From assembly GCF_026790145.1 (NCBI RefSeq), contig NZ_JALAMS010000003.1:1-64000 (forward strand): a DNA stretch of 64,000 nucleotides, read 5' to 3'. The notes below the pieces were generated by a model. It saw nothing but the letters and a program-made list of their open reading frames with translations. It did not search any database and was not told the DNA's origin. Both the position numbers and the translations under genes were made by a program. Shown here piece by piece: positions 8,783 through 17,598 of the stretch (its first letter is position 1; each line of letters begins with the position of its first letter). Source of the stretch: Bacillus_I endophytica_A. GTDB taxonomy: Bacteria; Bacillota; Bacilli; Bacillales; Bacillaceae_H.

Positions 8783-10132
8783 CTATGACCTTTGTAGCAT
8801 ATCTTGAATTTCTTTAACTTGCTTTTGAAGTTGAGCATCAGAATCAAGTAATTTTGAAATCTTTTCATGTGCATGGATGACTGTTGTATGATCTCGCCCT
8901 CCGAACTCTTCCCCAATTTTCGGTAGAGAGAAATCAGTTAATTCGCGAGATAAATACATAGCAATCTGACGCGGAAAAGCAACTGATTTTGTACGCTTCT
9001 TCGCTTTAAAATCTTCTAACTTTACATTGTAATGTTGCCCAACAACACGCTGGATATCATGAATGGTAATAACACGTGGTTTTGAGCTTGGGATGATATC
9101 TTTTAGGGCTTCAGCTGCTAAGTCAGCATTGATGTCCTTGTTGATAAGAGATGAATATGCAACAACTCTTATGAGTGCGCCCTCTAATTCACGAATATTC
9201 GAGTCAATTTGGTTTGCGATATAGAGCATAACCTCATTTGGAATATCCAATCCATCTGCTTTTGCCTTCTTGCGCAGAATGGCGATCCTTGTTTCCAAAT
9301 CTGGAGGGGTAATATCAGTGATTAATCCCCATTCAAAACGTGAACGAAGACGATCTTCTAGTGTTGGAATCTCTTTTGGTGGTCGATCACTTGAAATGAC
9401 AATCTGTTTGCTTTCTTCATGCAATGTATTAAACGTATGGAAGAATTCTTCTTGAGTTTGTTCTTTCCCCGCTAGAAATTGAATATCATCTATAAGCAAT
9501 ACATCAACGCTGCGATACTTATTACGAAATTCAACTGCTTTATTATCTCGAATTGAATTAATGAACTCATTTGTAAACTTTTCAGAAGATAAGTATACAA
9601 CTTTTGCTGATGGGTTATGCTCTAATACATAATGACCAATAGCATGCATAAGGTGAGTTTTGCCAAGTCCTACTCCCCCATAAATAAAAAGCGGATTATA
9701 GGCCTTTGCTGGGGCCTCGGCAACTGCTAGTGATGCAGCATGGGCAAAACGGTTTCCAGACCCAATAACAAAGGTTTCAAATGTATATTTGGAATTAAGC
9801 ATGCTTGGAGAGAACTCTGCTACATCATCTACTTTTTTCTTTTTTTCTTTAGGCTGGTCAACGTCAAGCTCATTTGAAGATTGGTGTTGAGGGATAATAA
9901 ATTTAATTTCAAGCTCTTCCCCAGTAAGTGAGTACAGCGTTTCTGAAATTAAGTTTCCATAATGAGCCTCAAGCCAATCACGGGCAAAATCATTTGGTGC
10001 TGTAATTGTTAGTGAACTTCCTTGAAGTGAATGTGCTTTTGTAGATTTTAGCCAAGTTTCAAAGCTAGGCTTGCTCAATTTTTTTTGAATTTCTACTAGT
10101 GCCTTATCCCATAAATCATGAATATTTTCCAA
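8783..10132 (-). CDS. dnaA: Chromosomal replication initiator DnaA
   Basis: DnaA is the AAA+ initiator that binds TTATCCACA boxes and melts oriC. The product is 449 aa. Domain I reads ENIHDLWDKALVEIQKKLSKP; a charged, poorly conserved domain II (about 85-110) contains KEKKKK. Walker A GGVGLGKTH is at 152-160 and Walker B LLIDDIQF at 212-219. The C-terminal box-recognition signature GGRDHTTVIHAHEKI is near 415-430. The start chosen is a TTG placed seven bases after AAGGAGG, giving the family N-terminus. A longer frame (to 10171) would run through the ribosome binding site, so it is rejected. It forms an operon with dnaN. Confidence 0.97.
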   Translation of the reverse strand: MENIHDLWDKALVEIQKKLSKPSFETWLKSTKAHSLQGSSLTITAPNDFARDWLEAHYGNLISETLYSLTGEELEIKFIIPQHQSSNELDVDQPKEKKKKVDDVAEFSPSMLNSKYTFETFVIGSGNRFAHAASLAVAEAPAKAYNPLFIYGGVGLGKTHLMHAIGHYVLEHNPSAKVVYLSSEKFTNEFINSIRDNKAVEFRNKYRSVDVLLIDDIQFLAGKEQTQEEFFHTFNTLHEESKQIVISSDRPPKEIPTLEDRLRSRFEWGLITDITPPDLETRIAILRKKAKADGLDIPNEVMLYIANQIDSNIRELEGALIRVVAYSSLINKDINADLAAEALKDIIPSSKPRVITIHDIQRVVGQHYNVKLEDFKAKKRTKSVAFPRQIAMYLSRELTDFSLPKIGEEFGGRDHTTVIHAHEKISKLLDSDAQLQKQVKEIQDMLQRS

Positions 10133-10162
10133 CAATACCCCTCCTTTTTTGAAAACTAAAGG

Positions 10163-10183
10163 GTTGTACAACTGTTGTACAAC
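10163..10183. repeat. Tandem palindromes upstream of dnaA
   Basis: Two exact copies of the palindrome GTTGTACAAC are separated by one T, so the whole 21-bp block is itself a palindrome. It lies 31 bp upstream of the dnaA start codon, between the likely promoter and the ribosome binding site. It could be an operator with two half-turn-spaced sites or an RNA hairpin in the dnaA leader. I do not recognise the binding protein. Confidence 0.6.
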
Positions 10184-10205
10184 TTAGATTTTTAAACAAA
10201 TTGAC

Positions 10206-10234
10206 GATATAAATTAGAATACATATTTATGCAA
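10206..10234 (-). promoter_or_regulatory. Candidate dnaA promoter
   Basis: On the minus strand TTGCAT (229-234 of this block) and TATATC (206-211) are 17 bp apart, upstream of the tandem palindromes. A DnaA-box-like TTATTCACA at 10244-10252 lies just upstream, which would fit DnaA autoregulation. The match to consensus is only moderate. Confidence 0.4.
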
Positions 10235-10243
10235 AGAACTAAT

Positions 10244-10561
10244 TGTGAATAAGTATATAATATAGAAGAAACTAGAGTATTCGACAAAATTAACAGCCTG
10301 TGGACAAGTTTATATACACCCTGTGGTAAAAATGTCCACACTTTATCCACAATTTGTGGATAAAGTTAGAAATAATGATGATCTATTAAAGTGAAAACAA
10401 AAATATCATATCAAAGAAAAACAATAGTTGCAATGAATTTCAGAAACTTATCCACAATGACTACAGGTTGTGGAGTAAACTTTTCCACAGTACTAGATTA
10501 TGTGTAATAGATGTCGATAAATGGTGAATGATCGTTAAAAAGAGGAGTAACTTTATCCACA
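10244..10561. other. oriC: oriC, dnaA-rpmH side: DnaA box cluster
   Basis: Exact DnaA boxes are at 10343-10351 (+), 10355-10363 (-), 10448-10456 (+) and 10553-10561 (+). One-mismatch boxes are at 10244-10252 (-), 10299-10307 (-) and 10481-10489 (+). The pair at 10343-10363 forms an inverted repeat. No gene lies between dnaA and rpmH, and transcription diverges on the two sides. Together with 8640-8775 this is the bipartite origin typical of Bacillus. Confidence 0.92.
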
Positions 10562-10651
10562 GAGCAAAATAGGCCTATAAATGCATAAAGAAAATCAGCC
10601 TTTTTTATTGCTCTTGGTTTATTATGGTTTTAATCATTTCATGATTTGAAG

Positions 10652-10681
10652 TTGACAGAATCGAGGGGTATTCTCTATAAT
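10652..10681 (+). promoter_or_regulatory. rpmH promoter
   Basis: TTGACA (10652-10657), an 18-bp spacer and TATAAT (10676-10681), both perfect consensus boxes, lie 47 bp before rpmH. It is a strong housekeeping promoter reading away from oriC. Confidence 0.85.
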
Positions 10682-10727
10682 TAGTAAGACTGTCTTTTTA
10701 AGATATTCCTCAGGGAGGTGTAATATA

Positions 10728-10862
10728 ATGAAAAGAACGTTTCAACCCAATAAACGTAAGCGTAGTAAAGTTCATGGTTTCCGTAACCGTATGAGCTCTA
10801 AAAACGGACGTCACATTTTAGCTCGTCGTCGTCGTAAAGGAAGAAAAGTATTATCTGCTTAG
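10728..10862 (+). CDS. rpmH: 50S ribosomal protein L34
   Basis: A 44-aa, extremely basic protein starting MKRTFQPNKRKRSKVHGFRN and ending GRKVLSA, almost identical to Bacillus L34. It is too short for many gene callers. GGGAGGTG lies eight bases before the ATG. It is the first gene on the rightward replichore next to oriC, as in most bacteria, and is followed directly by a terminator whose stem overlaps the stop codon. Confidence 0.97.
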   Translation: MKRTFQPNKRKRSKVHGFRNRMSSKNGRHILARRRRKGRKVLSA

Positions 10863-10891
10863 ACCACTGAACTGTCAGTGGTCTTTTTTTT
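10861..10891 (+). terminator. rpmH terminator
   Basis: Ten-base arms AGACCACTGA / TCAGTGGTCT with a four-base loop are followed by a long T run. The stem begins within the stop codon of rpmH. Some read-through to rnpA is likely because the two are usually co-transcribed. Confidence 0.85.
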
Positions 10892-11034
10892 CTTATTTTT
10901 ATTACAAATTTTCTCGGATAAGCGAGTAAATATTTTATAATTTTGAAATGAAAAGATGCTTTTAAAAAATATATGTAAGAGGCTTCTTAAAGTTGGCTAT
11001 ACTGTTGAATGAAGAAGTCCAGGAGCTGTTAGAG

Positions 11035-11373
11035 ATGGAAAAACGTTATCGTGTAAAACGAAATGAAGATTTTCAGAAGATATTTAAGAGAGGAAAGTCA
11101 ACGGCAAATAGACAATTTGTTGTTTATACGCTCGATAAGCGTGATCAACAAAATTTTCGCGTAGGACTTTCTGTCGGTAAGAAGTTAGGAAATGCTGTAA
11201 CACGAAATCGAATTAAGCGTTTAATTCGTGAGGCGCTGCAAGAAGTAAAAGATCAGCTGCCAAAAGATAAGGATTATATTATTATTGCCCGCTTTCCAAC
11301 CGCTGAGATGTCACACAGCGAAATTCAAAAAAGTCTTTTTCATGTTTTAAAACGAGCAAAGCTTATTCAATAG
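11035..11373 (+). CDS. rnpA: Ribonuclease P protein component
   Basis: RnpA assists the RNase P ribozyme in removing 5' leaders from pre-tRNAs. The product is 112 aa from the ATG preceded by AGGAG at nine bases (MEKRYRVKRNEDFQKIFKRG). A TTG 14 codons upstream would add a tail absent from relatives. The RNR signature GNAVTRNRIKRLIREA is present in the middle. Confidence 0.95.
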   Translation: MEKRYRVKRNEDFQKIFKRGKSTANRQFVVYTLDKRDQQNFRVGLSVGKKLGNAVTRNRIKRLIREALQEVKDQLPKDKDYIIIARFPTAEMSHSEIQKSLFHVLKRAKLIQ

Positions 11374-11416
11374 ATTTACATCAAAGAGTTGGGCGGGGAG
11401 AGAAGGAGGGAAAACC

Positions 11417-12181
11417 GTGAGAAGTAGAGTTCTCGCTTTATGCCTTGTTGCTCTCTTTTTTCTAAGCGGCTGTACTGAGGTTCAGGAGCCTATTACAAGA
11501 GAGAGTGAAGGACTGTGGAACGAGTATGTTGTTTACCCCATTTCACAAACGATCATCTACCTTGCTCAACTCTTTGGGAATAACTTTGGCATAGCAATTA
11601 TTATCGTTACTGTTATGATTAGAGTTCTTATTTTCCCATTGATGGTGAAACAGATAAGAAATACAAAAGCAATGGGAGCCCTTCAGCCTGAGATTGAGAA
11701 GCTGAAAGAGCAGTATCCAGATAAAGATGCTCATTCACAGCAACAGCTCCAAGAAAAGATGATGGAACTTTTTAGCCATTATAATGTGAATCCACTATCT
11801 GGGTGTTTACCAATTTTAATTCAAATGCCTATTCTCATTGCTTTTTTTCATGCTATTACGAGAACAAAGGAAATTTCCGAAAATAATTTTCTTTGGATGA
11901 ACTTAGGTAGCCCTGATCCATACTATTTTCTGCCTATCATTGCGGGCATTACTACTTATATGGGTCAAAAACTGATTATGGCAGGAGCTGAGAATGATAA
12001 TCCACAGATGGCTATGATGCTTTGGGTTATGCCTGTTATGATTGTTATTTTTGCTTTGAGTTTTCCTGCTGCTCTTTCTCTTTATTGGAGTGTTGGCAAC
12101 ATTTTTATGATTGCTCAAAGCTTCTTTGTTAAAGATCATATTGAAAAAAGGACAGCAACTCTTCTAAAAACAACAGAATAA
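11417..12181 (+). CDS. spoIIIJ: Membrane protein insertase YidC/OxaA (SpoIIIJ type)
   Basis: An Oxa1-family insertase that places proteins in the membrane alone or with Sec; in sporulating bacilli this paralogue also supports mother-cell/forespore communication. The product is 254 aa with a GTG start behind AAGGAGG. A lipoprotein signal MRSRVLALCLVALFFLSGC ends in the lipobox LSGC, so the mature N-terminus is a lipidated Cys. The core has about five membrane segments. The partner gene jag, which normally follows, is absent: a terminator comes immediately after. Confidence 0.95.
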   Translation: MRSRVLALCLVALFFLSGCTEVQEPITRESEGLWNEYVVYPISQTIIYLAQLFGNNFGIAIIIVTVMIRVLIFPLMVKQIRNTKAMGALQPEIEKLKEQYPDKDAHSQQQLQEKMMELFSHYNVNPLSGCLPILIQMPILIAFFHAITRTKEISENNFLWMNLGSPDPYYFLPIIAGITTYMGQKLIMAGAENDNPQMAMMLWVMPVMIVIFALSFPAALSLYWSVGNIFMIAQSFFVKDHIEKRTATLLKTTE

Positions 12182-12188
12182 TCAAAAA

Positions 12189-12220
12189 AAGCTTGAGGGG
12201 GTCCTCAAGCTTCTTTTTTT
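12189..12220 (+). terminator. Terminator after spoIIIJ
   Basis: A ten-bp perfect stem AAGCTTGAGG / CCTCAAGCTT with a four-base loop and T7 tail. It ends the rnpA-spoIIIJ unit where jag would be expected. Confidence 0.9.
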
Positions 12221-12243
12221 AAAAAGATATTGTGAAAGAATTG

Positions 12244-12300
12244 TTATCCACATGTTAATAATGTAGAATAGAAATGTTTTTTACAAAACAATGTGTATAA
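12244..12300. other. DnaA boxes upstream of mnmE
   Basis: A perfect DnaA box TTATCCACA (12244-12252) and a one-mismatch inverse box TGTGTATAA (12292-12300) lie in the spoIIIJ-mnmE spacer. B. subtilis has a chromosomal DnaA-binding cluster in the equivalent jag-mnmE interval, so the site appears conserved even though jag is gone. Confidence 0.6.
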
Positions 12301-12418
12301 CTTTCAACAAAAGACAATTTTGTCTATTATAGATTTATGTTATTCTAATATATTAGAGCTTTATTTTACACAAAACCATTGTTTTTTATAGATAGAATAT
12401 CGAAAAGAGGTGAAAAAT

Positions 12419-13807
12419 ATGCTTGAACTTGATACAATCGCAGCCATTTCAACTCCAATGGGAGAAGGAGCTATTGCTATTGTAAGATTGAGTGGCCAAG
12501 AGGCAATTTCTATTGGGGATAAAGTTTTTCAAAGTCCAAATGGTAAACGTCTAAGCAATGTTCCATCCCATACGATTAACTATGGCCATATTAAAGATCC
12601 AGCTACAGATGAAATTGTTGAAGAAGTAATGGTGTCTGTTATGAAAGGACCTAAAACTTTTACAAGAGAAGATCTTATCGAAATTAACTGCCACGGTGGT
12701 ATTGTTTCCGTAAATCGAGTGCTACAACTCATTCTCTCACAAGGAGCTCGTTTAGCAGAGCCTGGTGAGTTTACGAAACGTGCTTTCCTAAATGGTCGTA
12801 TTGACCTTTCTCAAGCAGAAGGCGTTATGGATTTAATTCGTGCTAAAACAGATCGTGCCATGAATGTGGCCTTAGGTCAAGTTGAAGGGCGACTTTCGAA
12901 ACTTGTTCGTCATCTTCGTCAAGAAATCCTTGAAACGCTTGCACATGTTGAAGTGAACATTGATTACCCTGAATACGATGATGTAGAAGAAATGACCCAT
13001 AATGTGTTAATCGAGAAAGCAACAGGTGTGAAAAGTGAGATCGAAAAACTGTTGAGAACTTCTCAACAAGGGAAAATTTTGCGCGAAGGTCTTGGAACTG
13101 TTATCGTAGGACGTCCAAATGTCGGTAAATCATCCCTTTTAAATAGCCTTGTACATGATACAAAAGCTATTGTAACAGATGTACCAGGAACAACTCGAGA
13201 TGTAATTGAAGAGTATGTAAATGTAAGAGGGGTACCACTTCGCCTTGTTGATACAGCAGGAATTCGCGAAACAGAAGACATTGTTGAGCGAATTGGTGTA
13301 GAACGTTCTCGTGAGTATTTGAAAAAAGCAGACTTAATTTTGCTTGTCCTTAACTACCATGATGCCCTTACACAAGAAGATGAGCATCTTTTTGAAGCTG
13401 TGAGCGGTATGGACTATATTATTATTATTAATAAAACAGATCTAGAGCAAAAAATTGATTTAGAACGTGTGAAAACTCTTGCAGGTGGAAAACCAGTCAT
13501 TTCAACTTCTCTTCTTCAAGAACAAGGGATTGATGAGCTAGAAGAAGCTATTTCTTCTCTTTTTTTTGAAAGCGGAGTTGAAGGACAGGATTTAACATAT
13601 GTATCAAATACGCGTCACGTAGCGCTTTTAAATCAGGCGAAAAATTCGATTGATGAAGCAATTATGGGCATTGAGAGCGGTGTTCCAATTGACATTGTCC
13701 AAATTGATTTAACACGTACGTGGGAGCTTTTAGGTGAAATTATCGGAGATGCTGTTCACGAAAGTTTAATTGACCAGCTGTTCTCTCAATTTTGTTTAGG
13801 AAAATAA
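12419..13807 (+). CDS. mnmE: tRNA uridine-5-carboxymethylaminomethyl modification GTPase MnmE
   Basis: MnmE works with MnmG to add a carboxymethylaminomethyl group to wobble U34 of certain tRNAs, using GTP and a folate one-carbon donor. The product is 462 aa. An N-terminal folate-binding domain is followed by a helical domain that holds the G domain with G1 GRPNVGKSS (231-239), DVPGTT and NKTD. The C-terminus is FCLGK with the conserved Cys459. The start is the ATG seven bases after AGAGG. The stop is 17 bp before mnmG, so they are co-transcribed. Confidence 0.97.
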   Translation: MLELDTIAAISTPMGEGAIAIVRLSGQEAISIGDKVFQSPNGKRLSNVPSHTINYGHIKDPATDEIVEEVMVSVMKGPKTFTREDLIEINCHGGIVSVNRVLQLILSQGARLAEPGEFTKRAFLNGRIDLSQAEGVMDLIRAKTDRAMNVALGQVEGRLSKLVRHLRQEILETLAHVEVNIDYPEYDDVEEMTHNVLIEKATGVKSEIEKLLRTSQQGKILREGLGTVIVGRPNVGKSSLLNSLVHDTKAIVTDVPGTTRDVIEEYVNVRGVPLRLVDTAGIRETEDIVERIGVERSREYLKKADLILLVLNYHDALTQEDEHLFEAVSGMDYIIIINKTDLEQKIDLERVKTLAGGKPVISTSLLQEQGIDELEEAISSLFFESGVEGQDLTYVSNTRHVALLNQAKNSIDEAIMGIESGVPIDIVQIDLTRTWELLGEIIGDAVHESLIDQLFSQFCLGK

Positions 13808-13824
13808 GGAGGAATACGCAAGAT

Positions 13825-15723
13825 ATGCAACAATATGAAGCAGGAAATTATGATGTTGTTGTCATTGGGGCAGGTCATGCTGGCTGTGAAGCTGGATTAG
13901 CTTCTGCTCGCCTTGGAGCTAAAACACTTGTGCTCACTCTGAACTTAGATATGGTTGCTTTCATGCCTTGTAACCCATCTGTAGGCGGTCCTGCTAAAGG
14001 AATCGTTGTTCGCGAGATTGATGCGCTTGGTGGAGAGATGGGGCGCAACATTGATAAAACATATATTCAAATGCGTATGCTGAACACAGGCAAAGGTCCT
14101 GCTGTCCGAGCGCTACGTGCACAAGCTGATAAATTCTCTTATCAACACGAAATGAAAAAAACATTAGAAGAAGAACCGAACCTTACGCTTATGCAAGGAA
14201 TGGTTGAAAAACTTCTTGTAGAAGATGGAGAATGTAAAGGTGTTATCACAAACACAGGAGCCATCTACAATTCTAAGACAGTTGTTATTACAACAGGAAC
14301 ATTCTTACGCGGGAAAATTATTCTTGGACAGCTTCAATACTCAAGTGGACCAAATAATCAGCAGCCATCTATTCATTTGTCTGAGCATTTAGAGGAACTT
14401 GGGTTTGATCTTGTTCGTTTTAAAACAGGAACACCACCTCGTGTAAAGAGTCAGTCCATTGATTACAGCAAAACAGAGATTCAGCCTGGTGATGAATCAC
14501 CACGTGCTTTCTCTTACGAAACAACGCAATATATTACAGATCAGCTTCCATGCTGGTTAACATATACAAGTGAGCGTACACACCAAATTATTGATGAAAA
14601 CCTACATCTTTCACCAATGTATTCTGGCATGATTAAAGGAACAGGACCTCGTTACTGTCCATCTATTGAAGATAAAGTGGTTCGTTTTAATGATAAACCG
14701 CGTCATCAAATTTTCCTTGAGCCAGAAGGTCGTAACACACAAGAAGTATATGTTCAAGGGTTATCCACAAGTCTACCTGAACATGTTCAACGCGAAATGT
14801 TGTCAACAATCCCAGGGCTTGAAAATGTGGAAATGATGCGTCCGGGTTATGCCATCGAATACGATGCAATCGTACCAACACAGCTTTGGCCAACACTTGA
14901 AACAAAACGTGTGAAAAACCTTTATACAGCAGGTCAGATTAACGGAACATCTGGATATGAAGAAGCCGCAGGACAAGGAATTATGGCAGGAATTAATGCA
15001 GGTCTTCGTGCATTAAAGAGAGAAGAGTTAATTCTTAGTCGTTCAGATGCTTACATCGGTGTCTTAATTGATGACCTTGTTACAAAAGGAACAAATGAAC
15101 CTTATCGTTTATTAACATCTCGTGCTGAATATCGTCTTCTTCTTCGTCATGATAATGCGGACCTTCGTCTAACAGATATTGGTCATAAACTTGGATTGAT
15201 TTCTGAAGAACGCTATGAGAAATTTAATACTAAAAAAGCAGAGATTGAAGAAGAAAAGAAACGTTTATATAACACAATTATTAAAGCAACAGACGAAGTT
15301 CAAGAAGTGATTCGAGAAGCAGGTGGAACAGAGCTAAAAGATGCTGTTCGTGCTTCAGATTTATTAAAGCGTCCCGAAATGACATATAGCGCGGTTAAAA
15401 AGCTTGTTCCAGCTGATAAGGAACTTGATTATGATGTTGAAGAACAAGTTGAAATTCAGACAAAATACGAAGGCTACATTCAAAAGTCATTGCAACAAGT
15501 AGAACGTCTGAAAAAACTTGAGAATAAAAAAATCCCAGATGGCATTGATTATGATGCAATTACAGGCTTAGCAACAGAAGCTCGTCAAAAACTAAAACAA
15601 GTTCGACCACTTACGGTTGCTCAAGCTTCTCGTATTTCAGGGGTTAACCCAGCAGACATTTCAATTTTACTTGTTTATATTGAACAAGGACGTATTGCAA
15701 AAGTCTCAAATGAATCTAATTAA
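13825..15723 (+). CDS. mnmG: tRNA uridine-5-carboxymethylaminomethyl modification enzyme MnmG
   Basis: The FAD- and NADH-dependent partner of MnmE in U34 modification. The product is 632 aa. The FAD-binding GAGHAGCE is at 15-22, the signature GPRYCPSIEDKVVRF is mid-protein and GQINGTSGYEEAAGQG is further on, with a helical MnmE-binding C-terminal domain. The start is the ATG eleven bases after AAGGAGG; an upstream frame start overlapping mnmE has no ribosome binding site. Confidence 0.97.
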   Translation: MQQYEAGNYDVVVIGAGHAGCEAGLASARLGAKTLVLTLNLDMVAFMPCNPSVGGPAKGIVVREIDALGGEMGRNIDKTYIQMRMLNTGKGPAVRALRAQADKFSYQHEMKKTLEEEPNLTLMQGMVEKLLVEDGECKGVITNTGAIYNSKTVVITTGTFLRGKIILGQLQYSSGPNNQQPSIHLSEHLEELGFDLVRFKTGTPPRVKSQSIDYSKTEIQPGDESPRAFSYETTQYITDQLPCWLTYTSERTHQIIDENLHLSPMYSGMIKGTGPRYCPSIEDKVVRFNDKPRHQIFLEPEGRNTQEVYVQGLSTSLPEHVQREMLSTIPGLENVEMMRPGYAIEYDAIVPTQLWPTLETKRVKNLYTAGQINGTSGYEEAAGQGIMAGINAGLRALKREELILSRSDAYIGVLIDDLVTKGTNEPYRLLTSRAEYRLLLRHDNADLRLTDIGHKLGLISEERYEKFNTKKAEIEEEKKRLYNTIIKATDEVQEVIREAGGTELKDAVRASDLLKRPEMTYSAVKKLVPADKELDYDVEEQVEIQTKYEGYIQKSLQQVERLKKLENKKIPDGIDYDAITGLATEARQKLKQVRPLTVAQASRISGVNPADISILLVYIEQGRIAKVSNESN

Positions 15724-15755
15724 ATTTATAAATTAAGTTGAAAGGAATTTACCTA

Positions 15756-16472
15756 ATGAATTCTACCCAATTTCAACAGTTGCTGGAGGCGAAAGGGATT
15801 TCTCTTTCGTCTCATCAACTTCATCAGTTTGAACAATACTTCCACATTCTTGTTGAATGGAATAAAAAAATGAATTTAACAGGCATTACAGAGAAAGAAG
15901 CCGTATATGAGAAACATTTTTTTGATTCTATTTCAGCCTCTTTTTTTGTTGATTTTAAATCTCTACATACACTTTGCGATGTAGGCGCAGGAGCAGGTTT
16001 TCCAAGTATTCCTCTTAAAATTTGTTTCCCTCATCTTCATGTTAGCATTGTTGATTCTTTAAAAAAGCGAATTGGTTTTTTAGATCATCTTGTTTCTGAA
16101 TTAGGATTGGACAATGTATCTCTTTATCACGATAGAGCTGAGATTTTTGGAAAGAAAGAGCAGTTTCGTGAGAAATTTGACGCTGTAACAGCAAGAGCTG
16201 TCGCACGTATTTCAGTTTTGAACGAATTTTGTCTTCCACTTGTTAAGAAAAATGGCACATTCATTGCAATGAAAGGTGCTAGTGCTCAAGAAGAGCTTCA
16301 AAATGGTGAAAAATCACTTGAAGTTCTAGGCGGTAAACTTCGTGAAATCCATCATTTCACACTTCCATTTGAAGAAAGTGAACGCTACATTGTGACAATT
16401 GATAAAGTAAAAGCTACACCTAAAAAATATCCACGCAAGCCAGGCGTTCCAATCAAAACACCAATTGAATAA
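15756..16472 (+). CDS. rsmG: 16S rRNA (guanine-N7) methyltransferase RsmG
   Basis: Methylates N7 of G527 (E. coli numbering) in 16S rRNA; loss gives low-level streptomycin resistance in other bacteria. The product is 238 aa, one less than B. subtilis. The SAM-binding motif DVGAGAGFPSIPLK is at about 75-88, and VTARAVARI lies further on. The ATG follows AAAGGA at nine bases. It is the last gene of the mnmE-mnmG-rsmG run. Confidence 0.96.
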   Translation: MNSTQFQQLLEAKGISLSSHQLHQFEQYFHILVEWNKKMNLTGITEKEAVYEKHFFDSISASFFVDFKSLHTLCDVGAGAGFPSIPLKICFPHLHVSIVDSLKKRIGFLDHLVSELGLDNVSLYHDRAEIFGKKEQFREKFDAVTARAVARISVLNEFCLPLVKKNGTFIAMKGASAQEELQNGEKSLEVLGGKLREIHHFTLPFEESERYIVTIDKVKATPKKYPRKPGVPIKTPIE

Positions 16473-16488
16473 TGTTTCATATGAAACG
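16473..16488. promoter_or_regulatory. parS-like palindrome upstream of noc
   Basis: TGTTTCATATGAAACG begins at the base after the rsmG stop, 93 bp before noc. Its arms match the ParB site parS (GTTTC/GAAAC), but the centre is CATATG instead of CACGTG. It also differs from the Noc site, whose centre is CCCGGG. It may be an operator for noc or a degenerate parS. Confidence 0.4.
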
Positions 16489-16580
16489 TCTTGAAAAATT
16501 TTAAGCTACGAATCAAGAAGGAAATTTAGACCGTATATCGAATTATGTAAGAGGGATTTTCCTTAAGGTGGTGTTGGACA

Positions 16581-17435
16581 ATGAAATCTGCTTTTTCTCG
16601 CTTTTTTAATTTGAAAGACAAGCCAGAAGAGCATGAGATTGATATTGAGGAAAAGGAAATACGTGATGAAGTTAAGGAGTTGCCTGTTAGTCAAATTAGC
16701 CCAAACCGTTATCAGCCACGTACTATTTTCCAGGAAAATAAGATAGAAGAGCTTGCTCAAACAATCCGCACTCATGGTATTATCCAGCCGATTATTGTTC
16801 GGAAAATGACAGAGGGGCAATTCGAGATTATTGCCGGGGAAAGAAGATGGAGAGCTGTGCAATCTCTAGGATGGGTGACCATTCCAGCTATTGTAAAGCA
16901 GTTCAACGATACAGAAACAGCTTCTGTTGCCCTTATTGAGAACCTTCAGCGTGAGGAGCTTACTCCAATTGAAGAAGCGGTAGCCTATGCAAAGTTGATA
17001 GAGCTTCACAATTTGACACAAGAAGCATTAGCTCAAAGGTTAGGTAAAGGTCAATCCACAATTGCTAACAAGCTTAGACTTCTAAAACTTCCTGAAGAGG
17101 TTCAGGATAGCATTCGTCAAAAGCTAATTACAGAACGTCATGCAAGAGCTTTAATTTCCTTGAAAATTCCGCAGAAGCAAGTTGAACTACTGTATGAGAT
17201 CATTGAGAAGAACCTAAATGTGAAGCAAACAGAAGATCGAATTGTGCAGTTATTAGACGGAACAAAACGAAAAGCAAAACCAAAGCGAAAAGCTTTTAGC
17301 AAAGATACTCGAATTGCGATGAACACAATTCGTCAATCGCTAACAATGGTACAAGATAGCGGCATTACGTTAAATTCTGAAGAAGAAGAGTTTGATGACT
17401 ATTATCAATTTACAATTCGAATTCCGAAAAAATAG
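16581..17435 (+). CDS. noc: Nucleoid occlusion protein Noc
   Basis: A ParB-family CTPase that binds chromosomal NBS sites, associates with the membrane and blocks division over the nucleoid. The product is 284 aa (B. subtilis 283). The N-terminal amphipathic stretch MKSAFSRFFNLKD is the expected membrane-targeting helix. The ParB CTP-binding motifs GERRWR (86-91) and ENLQRE (120-125) are present. A helix-turn-helix with QSTIANKLRLL lies near 150-168. It precedes soj-spo0J but is separated from them by a terminator and about 160 bp. Confidence 0.95.
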   Translation: MKSAFSRFFNLKDKPEEHEIDIEEKEIRDEVKELPVSQISPNRYQPRTIFQENKIEELAQTIRTHGIIQPIIVRKMTEGQFEIIAGERRWRAVQSLGWVTIPAIVKQFNDTETASVALIENLQREELTPIEEAVAYAKLIELHNLTQEALAQRLGKGQSTIANKLRLLKLPEEVQDSIRQKLITERHARALISLKIPQKQVELLYEIIEKNLNVKQTEDRIVQLLDGTKRKAKPKRKAFSKDTRIAMNTIRQSLTMVQDSGITLNSEEEEFDDYYQFTIRIPKK

Positions 17436-17478
17436 AAAGTAGTCGTTTCTTATAGACTTGATGCATAGCAAACGTTGT

Positions 17479-17509
17479 CCTCATCGTCCCTAGTTTTGAT
17501 GAGGTTTTT
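17479..17509 (+). terminator. noc terminator
   Basis: CCTCATC / GATGAGG arms around a 12-base loop, followed by TTTTT. The stem is shorter than others in the window, so partial read-through to soj is possible. Confidence 0.65.
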
Positions 17510-17598
17510 CCCTTTCTGAAAGAGATTTTAGAAAATTCGTGATAAACTATCAATAAGAGTTTCATTATTCCAATGTTAAATAAAGGGTAGGTGACAGC

